DNA of 11,381 nt. Source: Chloroflexota bacterium (GTDB taxonomy: Bacteria > Chloroflexota > Dormibacteria > CF-121). Below the pieces are notes generated by a model. That model ran no database searches. It saw only the letters and a list, made by a program, of their open reading frames with translations, and was not told the origin of the DNA. The translations under genes were made by a program, and so were the position numbers. Positions 6,326 to 11,381 of this stretch are shown one piece after another; positions within the stretch are counted from its first letter, which is position 1, and each line of letters opens with the position of its first letter. Where the stretch lies: contig VBIS01000171.1 of assembly GCA_005880605.1 (NCBI GenBank), positions 1-11,381 of the forward strand. The letters run 5' to 3'.

Positions 6326-8062
6326 GTGACAACTGGCACACTTGTCGGTGCCTTAGGCATCGCGAGCACGCTGGCGTTCTGCGCGATCGCGGCGCTGACG
6401 ATCCGTGACTGGCTCGCGACGAGAGACGCCAGCCGGATGTACCTGGCGCTCGCCATCGGTTGCCTGGGCGGTGTCTCGATCCTCGGACAGGTGGCCAAGC
6501 TCCTCGGCGCCTGGTTCGCCGGGTTGAATTCGGTTTTGGGAATCACGATCTTCCTCGGTTCCGGCCTGGCCCTGCTCCTCTTCCGCGACAGCGTGATCCC
6601 GCTCGCCCGCCGGACCCGGCGACTCGTCATCCTCGTGGTGGCTGTAACCGCGGTCCTGGAGGTGGGCGTCGCCCTGGGCGGCACGGGCACCCCGAAACCC
6701 CTGCAACTGGTGGGCTTGTTGGCGTTCGTCGTCGTTTGGAGCGGTTGTGTGGGCGAGCCGAGCGTCCGGCTCTGGCTGGCGGCCCGCCGGCGCACCGCGG
6801 TTCAGCGCGCCAGGATGCAGGCGCTCGGACTCGGCTACCTCAGCATCATCGCTATCCTTCTCGCCGCGATCGTCGCCAGCCTCTTCGGGCCCAACCCGGT
6901 CGTCCGCATCGGGCTCGCCTTCAGCAGCCTGCTGATCGTTCCTTTGCTCTACGCGGGATTCGTCCCGCCCGTGTGGCTCCGCCGCGCCTGGCGTGAGAGC
7001 GAGGAGGCGAAGTTTCGTCAGGCCACCCATGACATCCTCCTGTACGCCTCGGACCGCCCGACCCTGGCGAAACGAGCCCTTGACTGGGCGGTCCGTCTGA
7101 GCGGGGCCGAGGCCGGCTACTTTCGTTCCCACGACACGATCATCGCCACCCTGGCACTACCACCGGATGAGGTCGCCTCGCTCGAGGCAACCATCCGAAG
7201 GGCAGCCAGCCGCGATGTCGTCCCGCTTGGAGGAAGGCCGCCCCGGACCGCGATCATCGCTCCACTCGAAGAAGCCGATGCCGCAATGATCTTGATCGGG
7301 GGTCCCTTCACCCCGGTCTTCGGCACGGATGAGCGGGCCTGGCTCCAGCACTACGCGGCGCTTGTAACCACCGGGCTCGACCGCGTTCGGCTGGTGGGGG
7401 AATTGGAGAAGAAGGTCAGCGAAGTTACCGAGCGAACTCGCCAGTTGGAAGCCGCAAACGACGAATTGGGGGCCTTCTCCTACTCAGTCTCCCACGACCT
7501 GCGGGCACCACTGCGGGCGGTCAACGGCTATGCCAGCATCCTGCTCGAGGATTTCAGCAGCAGCCTCAGCGAGGAGGGTGTGGGATTCCTGAAGCGGGTG
7601 AAGGAGAACGGCGAGCACATGGGCCACCTGATCGACGATCTCCTCGCCTTCTCGCGCTTGGGCCGGCAGGCGCTTCGCTTGCAGCCGGTGCATACGCGTG
7701 GCATCGTCGACCGCGCCATCGACCTGCTCGCACCCGCCATCGAGGGCCGCCAGGTCGACCTGGTCATTGGCGACCTGCCGGACTGCGATTCCGATCCGGC
7801 GCTCCTCGAACAGGTCTTCATCAACCTCATCGGCAATGCCGTTAAGTACTCACGGAAGCGCGAGGGCGCCCGCATCGAGGTCGGTGCAACAGCAGGCGAC
7901 GCCGGTGGAACGGGCACCGGCGTTGGCCTGGCGATTGTCCAGCGCATCGTCAACCGCCACGGAGGCAGGATCTGGGCCGAAGGAAAGGTTAACCAGGGGG
8001 CGACGTTTTACTTCACGTTGAACTCAGGAGGTGCACAGTGGCAGCAGTCGATGGCGGCGTAG
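6326..8062 (+). CDS. Seven-helix membrane sensor histidine kinase with incomplete ATP-binding domain
   Basis: This 578-residue protein starts at the GTG 6326. Seven hydrophobic segments (about 5-25, 38-60, 66-86, 98-118, 125-148, 167-188, 193-217) form a membrane sensor. A GAF-like region of about 233-355 follows, then a short coiled coil. The HisKA helix FSYSVSHDLRAPLRAVNGY has the phospho-accepting His390. The N box (LLEQVFINLIGNAVKYS, Asn504) and G2 box (GTGTGVGLAIVQRIVNRHGG) are present. Between them only about 28 residues remain, roughly half the normal distance, and no DxGxG (G1) or F box exists. ATP binding should be weak or absent unless this is a sequence error. The closest style is the phytochrome-type kinases paired with Rcp1-like regulators. 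The reading frame stays open across the gap. The response regulator gene overlaps the last 25 bases. Confidence 0.88.
   Translation: MTTGTLVGALGIASTLAFCAIAALTIRDWLATRDASRMYLALAIGCLGGVSILGQVAKLLGAWFAGLNSVLGITIFLGSGLALLLFRDSVIPLARRTRRLVILVVAVTAVLEVGVALGGTGTPKPLQLVGLLAFVVVWSGCVGEPSVRLWLAARRRTAVQRARMQALGLGYLSIIAILLAAIVASLFGPNPVVRIGLAFSSLLIVPLLYAGFVPPVWLRRAWRESEEAKFRQATHDILLYASDRPTLAKRALDWAVRLSGAEAGYFRSHDTIIATLALPPDEVASLEATIRRAASRDVVPLGGRPPRTAIIAPLEEADAAMILIGGPFTPVFGTDERAWLQHYAALVTTGLDRVRLVGELEKKVSEVTERTRQLEAANDELGAFSYSVSHDLRAPLRAVNGYASILLEDFSSSLSEEGVGFLKRVKENGEHMGHLIDDLLAFSRLGRQALRLQPVHTRGIVDRAIDLLAPAIEGRQVDLVIGDLPDCDSDPALLEQVFINLIGNAVKYSRKREGARIEVGATAGDAGGTGTGVGLAIVQRIVNRHGGRIWAEGKVNQGATFYFTLNSGGAQWQQSMAA
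7899..7923 (+). repeat. Nine-base perfect inverted repeat at the site of the missing kinase segment
   Basis: Arms ACGCCGGTG (7899-7907) and CACCGGCGT (7915-7923) flank a seven-base loop. The hairpin falls exactly where the G1/F-box segment should be in the kinase gene. It may mark a deletion point or a spot that is hard to sequence or assemble. It is inside coding sequence, so it is unlikely to be a terminator. Confidence 0.5.
8026..8031 (+). promoter_or_regulatory. Ribosome-binding site of the response regulator (AGGAGG)
   Basis: AGGAGG lies six bases before the GTG at 8038, inside the 3' end of the kinase gene. It fixes the regulator start and indicates coupled translation within one kinase-regulator transcript. 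Confidence 0.8.
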
Positions 8063-8490
8063 ATATCCTCATGGTCGAGGACAATCCGGATGACGAGCAG
8101 CTGACGCTGCGCGCCCTCGCCAAACATCACCTCACCAACAAGATCCATGTCGTCCGTGACGGGCAGGAAGCGCTCGACTATATCTTTTGCAAGGGCAAGT
8201 ACGCGGACCGCAACATTACCGACCATCCGCACGTGATCCTGCTCGACATCAAGCTGCCCCTCATCGACGGCATCGAGGTCCTGCGCCGGATCAAGGCCGA
8301 CGAACGCACCAAAACCATCCCGGTTGTCATGCTCACGTCATCCCACGAAGAGCGCGACCTGGTCGAGACCTACCGCCTCGGGGTCAACAGTTACATCGTC
8401 AAGCCGGTCGACTTCGAGCAGTTCACCGAGTCGGCTCGCAACCTGGGCATGTACTGGATGTTGCTGAACCGTCCCCCGAAAGCGGCCTGA
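8038..8490 (+). CDS. Single-domain response regulator, Rcp1-like CheY family
   Basis: This 150-residue protein consists of a receiver domain alone. It shows DILMVEDNPDDEQLTLRAL at the start, phosphoacceptor Asp70 in VILLDIKLPLIDGIE, Thr100 in VVMLTSS, and Lys122 in YIVKPVDFEQF. The insert after the second helix (YIFCKGKYADRN) and the ending are typical of Rcp1-type regulators that partner phytochrome-like kinases. It lacks a DNA-binding or enzyme domain, so it probably passes phosphate on or works by protein contact. The GTG start at 8038 has a perfect AGGAGG six bases upstream and overlaps the kinase gene by 25 bases, which explains the kinase's unusual C-terminal tail after FYFTLN. The likely partners are the adjacent kinase and possibly the divergent REC-GGDEF-EAL protein. 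Confidence 0.93.
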   Translation: MAAVDGGVDILMVEDNPDDEQLTLRALAKHHLTNKIHVVRDGQEALDYIFCKGKYADRNITDHPHVILLDIKLPLIDGIEVLRRIKADERTKTIPVVMLTSSHEERDLVETYRLGVNSYIVKPVDFEQFTESARNLGMYWMLLNRPPKAA

Positions 8491-8494
8491 GCTT

Positions 8495-8977
8495 CTAGAG
8501 AAAGCGGTCGACCATCGCCCGGACACGGTCTTGTTCCGCTGACCAGGCCCTCCAGACGCCGGCGCACCAGCACATGATCGCCTCGTCACGCGGGGGCCCT
8601 GCCTCCGCCGCGACGACGTCACCCACGGTGAGCGGGCCGACAGTGTTCGGCGGGTCGAAGCGCGGCCATTGCTTCGATGTCCTGGCCATCAGGATATGCA
8701 TTGTCTGGACCTGGCGGCCCGTAAAGGCTCGCTCGACGGCGAGGTAGAGTCCAGCAAGGGCGAAGGCGGCTCCGATCGTGGACGGCGACGGACGAATATG
8801 CTGGGCGCCATAGGCGTCGACCACGTGCTGATGGATGAACGCGGAATCCCCATGGGCGAGCGTGTAATAGGACAGCTCATTCATCAGGGCACGACATTCG
8901 CCGGAGGCGTTAGCCCTGCGGTCACCTTCGAGGCCCAGGCTCGGCCGCTGCAGGCCGCAACCCGGGCACAGGCTCAC
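8495..8977 (-). CDS. DUF5946 family protein
   Basis: This protein of about 160 residues begins with a CPGCG pair of cysteines. It continues with SGECRALMNEL, a His-rich segment HQHVVDAYGAQHIRP, then AFALAGLYLAVERAFTGRQVQ, LTVGDVVAAE and a C-terminal VWRAWSAEQDRVRAMV. I recognise this as the DUF5946 pattern, whose function is not known. The two close cysteines, the later cysteine and the histidines around 49-61 could bind a metal, but this is inference. The start is either the GTG at 8977, used here, or the TTG at 8980. No ribosome-binding site is present, and a TAGACT box lies eight bases before the TTG. The gene ends four bases from the convergent response regulator stop. Confidence 0.8.
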   Translation of the reverse strand: MSLCPGCGLQRPSLGLEGDRRANASGECRALMNELSYYTLAHGDSAFIHQHVVDAYGAQHIRPSPSTIGAAFALAGLYLAVERAFTGRQVQTMHILMARTSKQWPRFDPPNTVGPLTVGDVVAAEAGPPRDEAIMCWCAGVWRAWSAEQDRVRAMVDRFL

Positions 8978-9245
8978 CAAGGAGAGTGAGTCTAATCGTC
9001 GCTGGCGCCAAACAGGGATTGTCCAGGACCACCCGGAGCTCGAACAGCCGGCTTTCGTATGACAGGGGAACCCGATAGACCCGCTTCAGGTTAAGGATCT
9101 CCAGGTCGTTGATCAGCTCATCGATTACCCGCATGGGCCGGCCGAGGCGCCAGCGTCGGGCGGTGTCGATTTCGTGTCGTTGCTGGGCGGCGCGGATCTC
9201 GGCATTCGCCTGCGCCATGAACCCGACGGCGGTCATTACTGCCAT
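8922..9245 (-). CDS. Small hypothetical protein overlapping the DUF5946 start
   Basis: This open frame encodes about 107 residues from the ATG at 9245. Other possible starts are GTG 9284, ATG 9272, ATG 9236 and ATG 9218. I do not recognise a family. The middle, roughly NAEIRAAQQRHEIDTARRW through GRPMRVIDELINDLEILNL and RVPLSYESRLFELRVVL, has the codon bias and helical, charged pattern of a genuine soluble protein. The last 35 codons are less biased and run 56 bases into the DUF5946 gene. This suggests either a real overlap with a poorly conserved tail or a frame disruption near 9020. It precedes DUF5946 on the same strand and may be translated before it. The function is unknown. Confidence 0.5.
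   Translation of the reverse strand: MAVMTAVGFMAQANAEIRAAQQRHEIDTARRWRLGRPMRVIDELINDLEILNLKRVYRVPLSYESRLFELRVVLDNPCLAPATIRLTLLGEPVPGLRPAAAEPGPRR
8989..8994 (-). promoter_or_regulatory. Possible -10 element of the DUF5946 gene (TAGACT)
   Basis: On the minus strand TAGACT, the same hexamer as before the HxlR gene, lies eight bases before the TTG at 8980 and eleven before the GTG at 8977. It would give a transcript with almost no leader. The spacing is less exact than at the other sites. Confidence 0.3.
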
Positions 9246-9391
9246 AACGCTTTCGATTTTGCGAGACAGCATCCATCCGGACACCGCTCTTCAGGGGCAC
9301 GCGATGCTGGTACCAACGGGGGCTCACGGTCTCACCCAAAAGTAGTAGGGCCTTCTTGAGTTCGCGTCGAATGACCGTGGCGGGCGCACGG

Positions 9392-9397
9392 TACGAT
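9392..9397 (+). promoter_or_regulatory. Putative -10 element of a leaderless sigma factor promoter (TACGAT)
   Basis: TACGAT fits TANNNT and ends six bases before the ATG at 9404. It supports that ATG over the upstream TTG at 9356 and ATG at 9371. No Shine-Dalgarno sequence is seen there. Confidence 0.45.
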
Positions 9398-9403
9398 AAC
9401 CGG

Positions 9404-10399
9404 ATGCAGGCCACATCGCGCGTTGTCGCGCCGACCGAGCTCGAGGCCGAGCTGGAGCAGCGTCGTCCCGAGCTCACCGCCTATTGCTACCGCATGCTCG
9501 CTTCGCCGTTCGAAGCCGAGGATGCGGTCCAGGAGACCCTGCTCCGAGCCTGGCGAGGACTGGAGCGCTTCGAGGGCAGAGCGGCGCTGCGCTCCTGGCT
9601 GTATCGGATCGCGACCAACGTCTGCCTCGACATGCTGGATGGACGCAACCGGCGGGCACGGCCGATGGACCTCGGACCTGCCCGCGCTCCGGTCGAATCG
9701 AACCTGAACACCCTCCCCGAGGCGACCTGGCTCCAGCCCATCCCGGACAGCCTGCTGGCCGCGGAGGGTGACCCGGCGGAACTCGCGGTGACACGCGAGA
9801 GCATCCGGCTCGCCTTCGTGGCCGCGTTGCAGCACCTTCCTCCCCGCCAGCGGGCGGCGCTGATCCTGTGCGAGGTCTTGCGCTGGAAGGCCAAAGAAGT
9901 CGCCGATCTGCTCGGCATGAGCGTGGCGTCGGTCAACAGCGCGCTGCAACGAGCGCGGGCGACGCTGGAGGCCAGCGGGGTCAGTGCCGAGGACCCGGCG
10001 CCTGCGATGGATGCGGCGCGGCAGGAACTGCTCGCGCGCTACGTTCGCGCCTTCGAAAGCTACGACCTGACCGCGCTCACCTCCCTCATCAAGGAGGACG
10101 CTCGCCAATCGATGCCGCCCTTCGACCTCTGGCTTAGCGGCCGAGCGGACATTCTCACGTGGTGGTTCGGACCCGGCATCGGCTGCCGTGGGTCGCGGCT
10201 GGTGCCGACCGTGGGCGCGAATGGCCGCGCAGCGTTCGGACAATACAAGCCGAGCGCCTCCGGCAGCGGCCACGACCCATGGTCGCTGATGGTGCTCGAG
10301 CTGGGCCAGAACCAGATCGAGGAGCTCACCTTCTTCCTCGACACGCAGGTGCTCTTTCCGCTCTTTGGCCTACCGCCCCATCTCGACGCGCAGCCCTAA
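9404..10399 (+). CDS. ECF-type RNA polymerase sigma factor, SigG-like with SnoaL-type C-terminal domain
   Basis: The protein has 331 residues from the ATG at 9404. Sigma region 2 (about 23-77) includes LTAYCYRMLASPFEAEDAVQ and RSWLYRIATNVCLDML for -10 recognition and core binding. Region 4 (about 143-189) includes LPPRQRAALILCEVLRWKA and VADLLGMSVASVNSALQRA for -35 recognition. The C-terminal part (about 207-320) is a SnoaL/NTF2-like fold with SMPPFDLWLSGRADI, WWFGPG and TFFLDTQVLFPLFGLPPHL. This layout matches the long ECF sigma factors related to mycobacterial SigG (the TIGR02960 group), in which the tail is thought to regulate activity in place of a classical anti-sigma factor. No membrane anti-sigma gene is adjacent. 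The convergent STAS gene shares its stop bases and may be related functionally, but that is inference. Confidence 0.92.
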   Translation: MQATSRVVAPTELEAELEQRRPELTAYCYRMLASPFEAEDAVQETLLRAWRGLERFEGRAALRSWLYRIATNVCLDMLDGRNRRARPMDLGPARAPVESNLNTLPEATWLQPIPDSLLAAEGDPAELAVTRESIRLAFVAALQHLPPRQRAALILCEVLRWKAKEVADLLGMSVASVNSALQRARATLEASGVSAEDPAPAMDAARQELLARYVRAFESYDLTALTSLIKEDARQSMPPFDLWLSGRADILTWWFGPGIGCRGSRLVPTVGANGRAAFGQYKPSASGSGHDPWSLMVLELGQNQIEELTFFLDTQVLFPLFGLPPHLDAQP

Positions 10400-10686
10400 T
10401 CCGGCAGCACCGCACCCAAGCCCATGAATGCCACCAGCTCAAGGAGCTCCTCCGACGCGCCGCGTAGTCGGACCTGACAACGGCGGCGGCGGGCCGCGAG
10501 CTGCAGGCGCGCCAGCGCGTCGACCGTAACGGCGTCGGAGTTGACACGTTGCACCTCGCAGAAGGCGACAGCCGCTCCGCTGGCTTCCAGCAGTCCGCAG
10601 ACACGCCGATACAGGCCGGGCAGATCGGCGCGCGCGATCGGCCCGTTGATGACAAACGTGAGCTCGCTGCCCTCAGGCGTGGGCAT
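10396..10686 (-). CDS. STAS domain protein (anti-sigma antagonist-like)
   Basis: The protein has 96 residues from the ATG at 10686. A TTG at 10713 would add nine. The pattern ELTFVINGPIARADLPGLYRRV, then VAFCEVQRVNSDAVTVDALARLQL, and ELLELVAFMGLGAVLPD is a STAS fold: strand, helix, central strand with the loop that in SpoIIAA carries the phosphorylated serine, and a last helix. In this protein the DSSG motif is replaced by something like SDAVT, so classical serine phosphorylation control is doubtful. STAS proteins bind anti-sigma kinases or act as scaffolds. The gene is convergent with the SigG-like sigma factor and the stops overlap by four bases. It is divergent from the lipoprotein gene at 10717, with a 30-base gap. 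Confidence 0.8.
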   Translation of the reverse strand: MPTPEGSELTFVINGPIARADLPGLYRRVCGLLEASGAAVAFCEVQRVNSDAVTVDALARLQLAARRRRCQVRLRGASEELLELVAFMGLGAVLPD

Positions 10687-10716
10687 CGTGTGTCCATCTA
10701 GGTAGACGCCCAAGCT

Positions 10717-10983
10717 ATGGAAAAGTCATCGGACAGGCAGCGCGGACGGCTGGTCGCCATCCTTCTATTGGTGATGGCCGCCAGTTCGGCATGCGGCTCG
10801 GGCTCGGCCACTCGGAGCCCGACGCCGACGCCATCGCCCTCGCCAACGGTGTCGCCGAGCCCGTCACCGACGCCGACCCCGACTCCGCCCGCCTGCCCTG
10901 ATCGCGTCTCCAGGCCGATCACATCGGCTCGGTCTGGTTTGTCGCCACCAGCACGGCCGGGGTCGCCGGGATCCGCGCGGTGA
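10717..10983 (+). CDS. Lipoprotein signal and Pro/Thr/Ser linker of a disrupted glycoside hydrolase
   Basis: The open frame of 88 residues starts MEKSSDRQRGRLVAILLLVMAASSAC. This is a lipoprotein signal peptide with a charged start, a hydrophobic core and the lipobox ASSAC, which would lipidate the cysteine at about 26 and anchor the protein outside the membrane. A low-complexity Ser/Thr/Pro linker (about 33-57) follows, then PACPDRV. After that the frame has no coding character and stops at 10983. The mature domain continues in another frame from about 10902. I read this as the 5' end of one gene separated from its catalytic domain by a frame-changing deletion or a sequence error. On its own it would be a short surface lipoprotein with no domain. 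Confidence 0.6.
   Translation: MEKSSDRQRGRLVAILLLVMAASSACGSGSATRSPTPTPSPSPTVSPSPSPTPTPTPPACPDRVSRPITSARSGLSPPARPGSPGSAR
10816..10890 (+). repeat. Low-complexity repeat coding a Pro/Thr/Ser linker
   Basis: Repeats of cgac, gccc and similar units encode alternating Pro-Thr and Pro-Ser. Such linkers are common between the lipid anchor and the catalytic domain of surface hydrolases. Repeats of this kind are prone to slippage and assembly errors, which is relevant to the frame change just after it. Confidence 0.7.
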
Positions 10984-11381
10984 CTTCGGCCGTCCAGGCG
11001 CAGGTCTCGAGCGCGTCGACCGGCAATGTCCGCTTCTTCATCGCCGCCAACCAGGAGGGCGGCGTCATCCAGGCGATGCAAGGCCCTGGCTTTTCCCGCA
11101 TTCCGACGGCGGTCGTGCAGGGCACGATGGCTCCGGCGACCCTGCAGGCCCAGGCGACCACCTGGGGCCAGCAGTTGCACGCGGCGGGCATCAACTTCAA
11201 TTTCGCCCCGGTGATGGACGTCGTCCCACCGGGCACAGATGCGCAGAACCAGCCAATCGGCGCGTTGCAGCGTGAGTACGGGCACGACCCGATGACCGTC
11301 GGCAGTCACGGGGTCGCCGTCCTCACCGGAATGCACCAGTCCGGCATCGCCGTCTCGCTCAAGCACTTTCCCGGCCTCGGC
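10902..11381 (+). pseudogene. Family 3 glycoside hydrolase (beta-N-acetylhexosaminidase-like), frameshifted and cut by window edge
   Basis: The third frame, after a TGA at 10899-10901, encodes a GH3 N-terminal barrel: LQADHIGSVWFVATSTAGVA, then VRFFIAANQEGGVIQAMQGPGF, AAGINFNFAPVMDVVPPG, DPMTVGSHGVAVLTGMHQSG and SLKHFPGLG at the edge. NQEGG and KHFPGLG match the NagZ-type motifs DQEGG and KHFPGHG, so the enzyme would cleave beta-linked N-acetylglucosamine, perhaps in cell-wall recycling. The aspartate of DQEGG is replaced by asparagine. No proper start exists in this frame; a GTG at 10980 lies inside the domain. The usual opening helix with T-x-E-Q-R-V-G-Q-L is missing, which fits a deletion joining this part to the lipoprotein leader in a wrong frame. 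The rest of the gene is outside the window. Confidence 0.7.

Noticed and set aside
6300..6333. GTTGTC/GACAAC inverted repeat at the kinase start as a regulator site
   Set aside because: The arms are only six bases and 22 bases apart, one arm lies inside the coding start, and no matching regulator family suggests itself.
6353..7132. Long open frame on the minus strand opposite the kinase membrane region
   Set aside because: It is highly charged, low-complexity sequence that results from reading hydrophobic GC-rich codons in antisense.
8479..8507. Direct repeat GAAAGCGG around the response regulator stop as a possible terminator or attachment site
   Set aside because: The repeat is only eight bases, does not form a strong hairpin, and no integrase or mobile gene is nearby.
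9356..9403. Longer sigma factor starting from TTG at 9356 or ATG at 9371
   Set aside because: The extra residues do not match the family, and the ATG at 9404 has a TANNNT box six bases upstream.
9332..10273. Long open frame on the minus strand opposite the sigma factor gene
   Set aside because: It is antisense to a clearly conserved sigma factor, has an Arg/Gly/Ala-rich composition typical of shadow frames, and has no recognisable domain.

Overview
The window is high-GC bacterial DNA, densely packed and with no RNA gene, mobile element or CRISPR array that I can see. The gene content (an AlkA-type glycosylase, a GreA-like factor, DUF488, DUF302 and DUF5946 proteins, a SigG-like ECF sigma factor with a SnoaL-type tail, an actinobacterial-style STAS protein and a lipoprotein-type family 3 glycoside hydrolase) and leaderless-looking promoters suggest an environmental Terrabacteria lineage such as Dormibacterota, Chloroflexota or deep Actinobacteria. 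This placement is inference from protein style. No marker gene proves it.

Layout. 1-138 (-) is the start of a dihydrofolate-reductase-like protein, divergent from a rightward cluster of DNA-3-methyladenine glycosylase, GreA-family factor and DUF488 protein (190-1831). Convergent to this is a leftward pair, YceI then DUF302 (2866 to 1843). An HxlR-type regulator and an AI-2E family permease run rightward (2961-4559), and the HxlR/YceI intergenic region carries a YodB-like operator. A leftward REC-GGDEF-EAL protein (6262 to 4556) is divergent from a seven-helix membrane histidine kinase and an overlapping stand-alone response regulator (6326-8490). A DUF5946 protein and a small hypothetical protein lie leftward (9245 to 8495). 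A SigG-like sigma factor (9404-10399) faces a STAS protein (10686 to 10396). The right edge holds a lipoprotein leader and a family 3 glycoside hydrolase that are in different reading frames (10717-11381).

How the genes may work together. The kinase, response regulator and REC-GGDEF-EAL protein form a plausible signalling module ending in cyclic-di-GMP. However, the kinase lacks the G1/F-box part of its ATP-binding domain, and the GGDEF domain lacks its inhibitory I-site. HxlR probably controls YceI and itself through a redox-sensitive cysteine. The glycosylase and GreA factor serve DNA repair and transcription fidelity. The sigma factor and STAS protein may belong to a stress-response circuit.

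No clearly new multi-gene system is evident. The most notable signals are a repeated TANNNT-N6/7-start-codon arrangement (leaderless transcription), the kinase with a missing ATP-binding segment, the frameshifted hydrolase, and the HxlR operator overlapping the YceI promoter. No gene-free stretch exceeds 300 bases.
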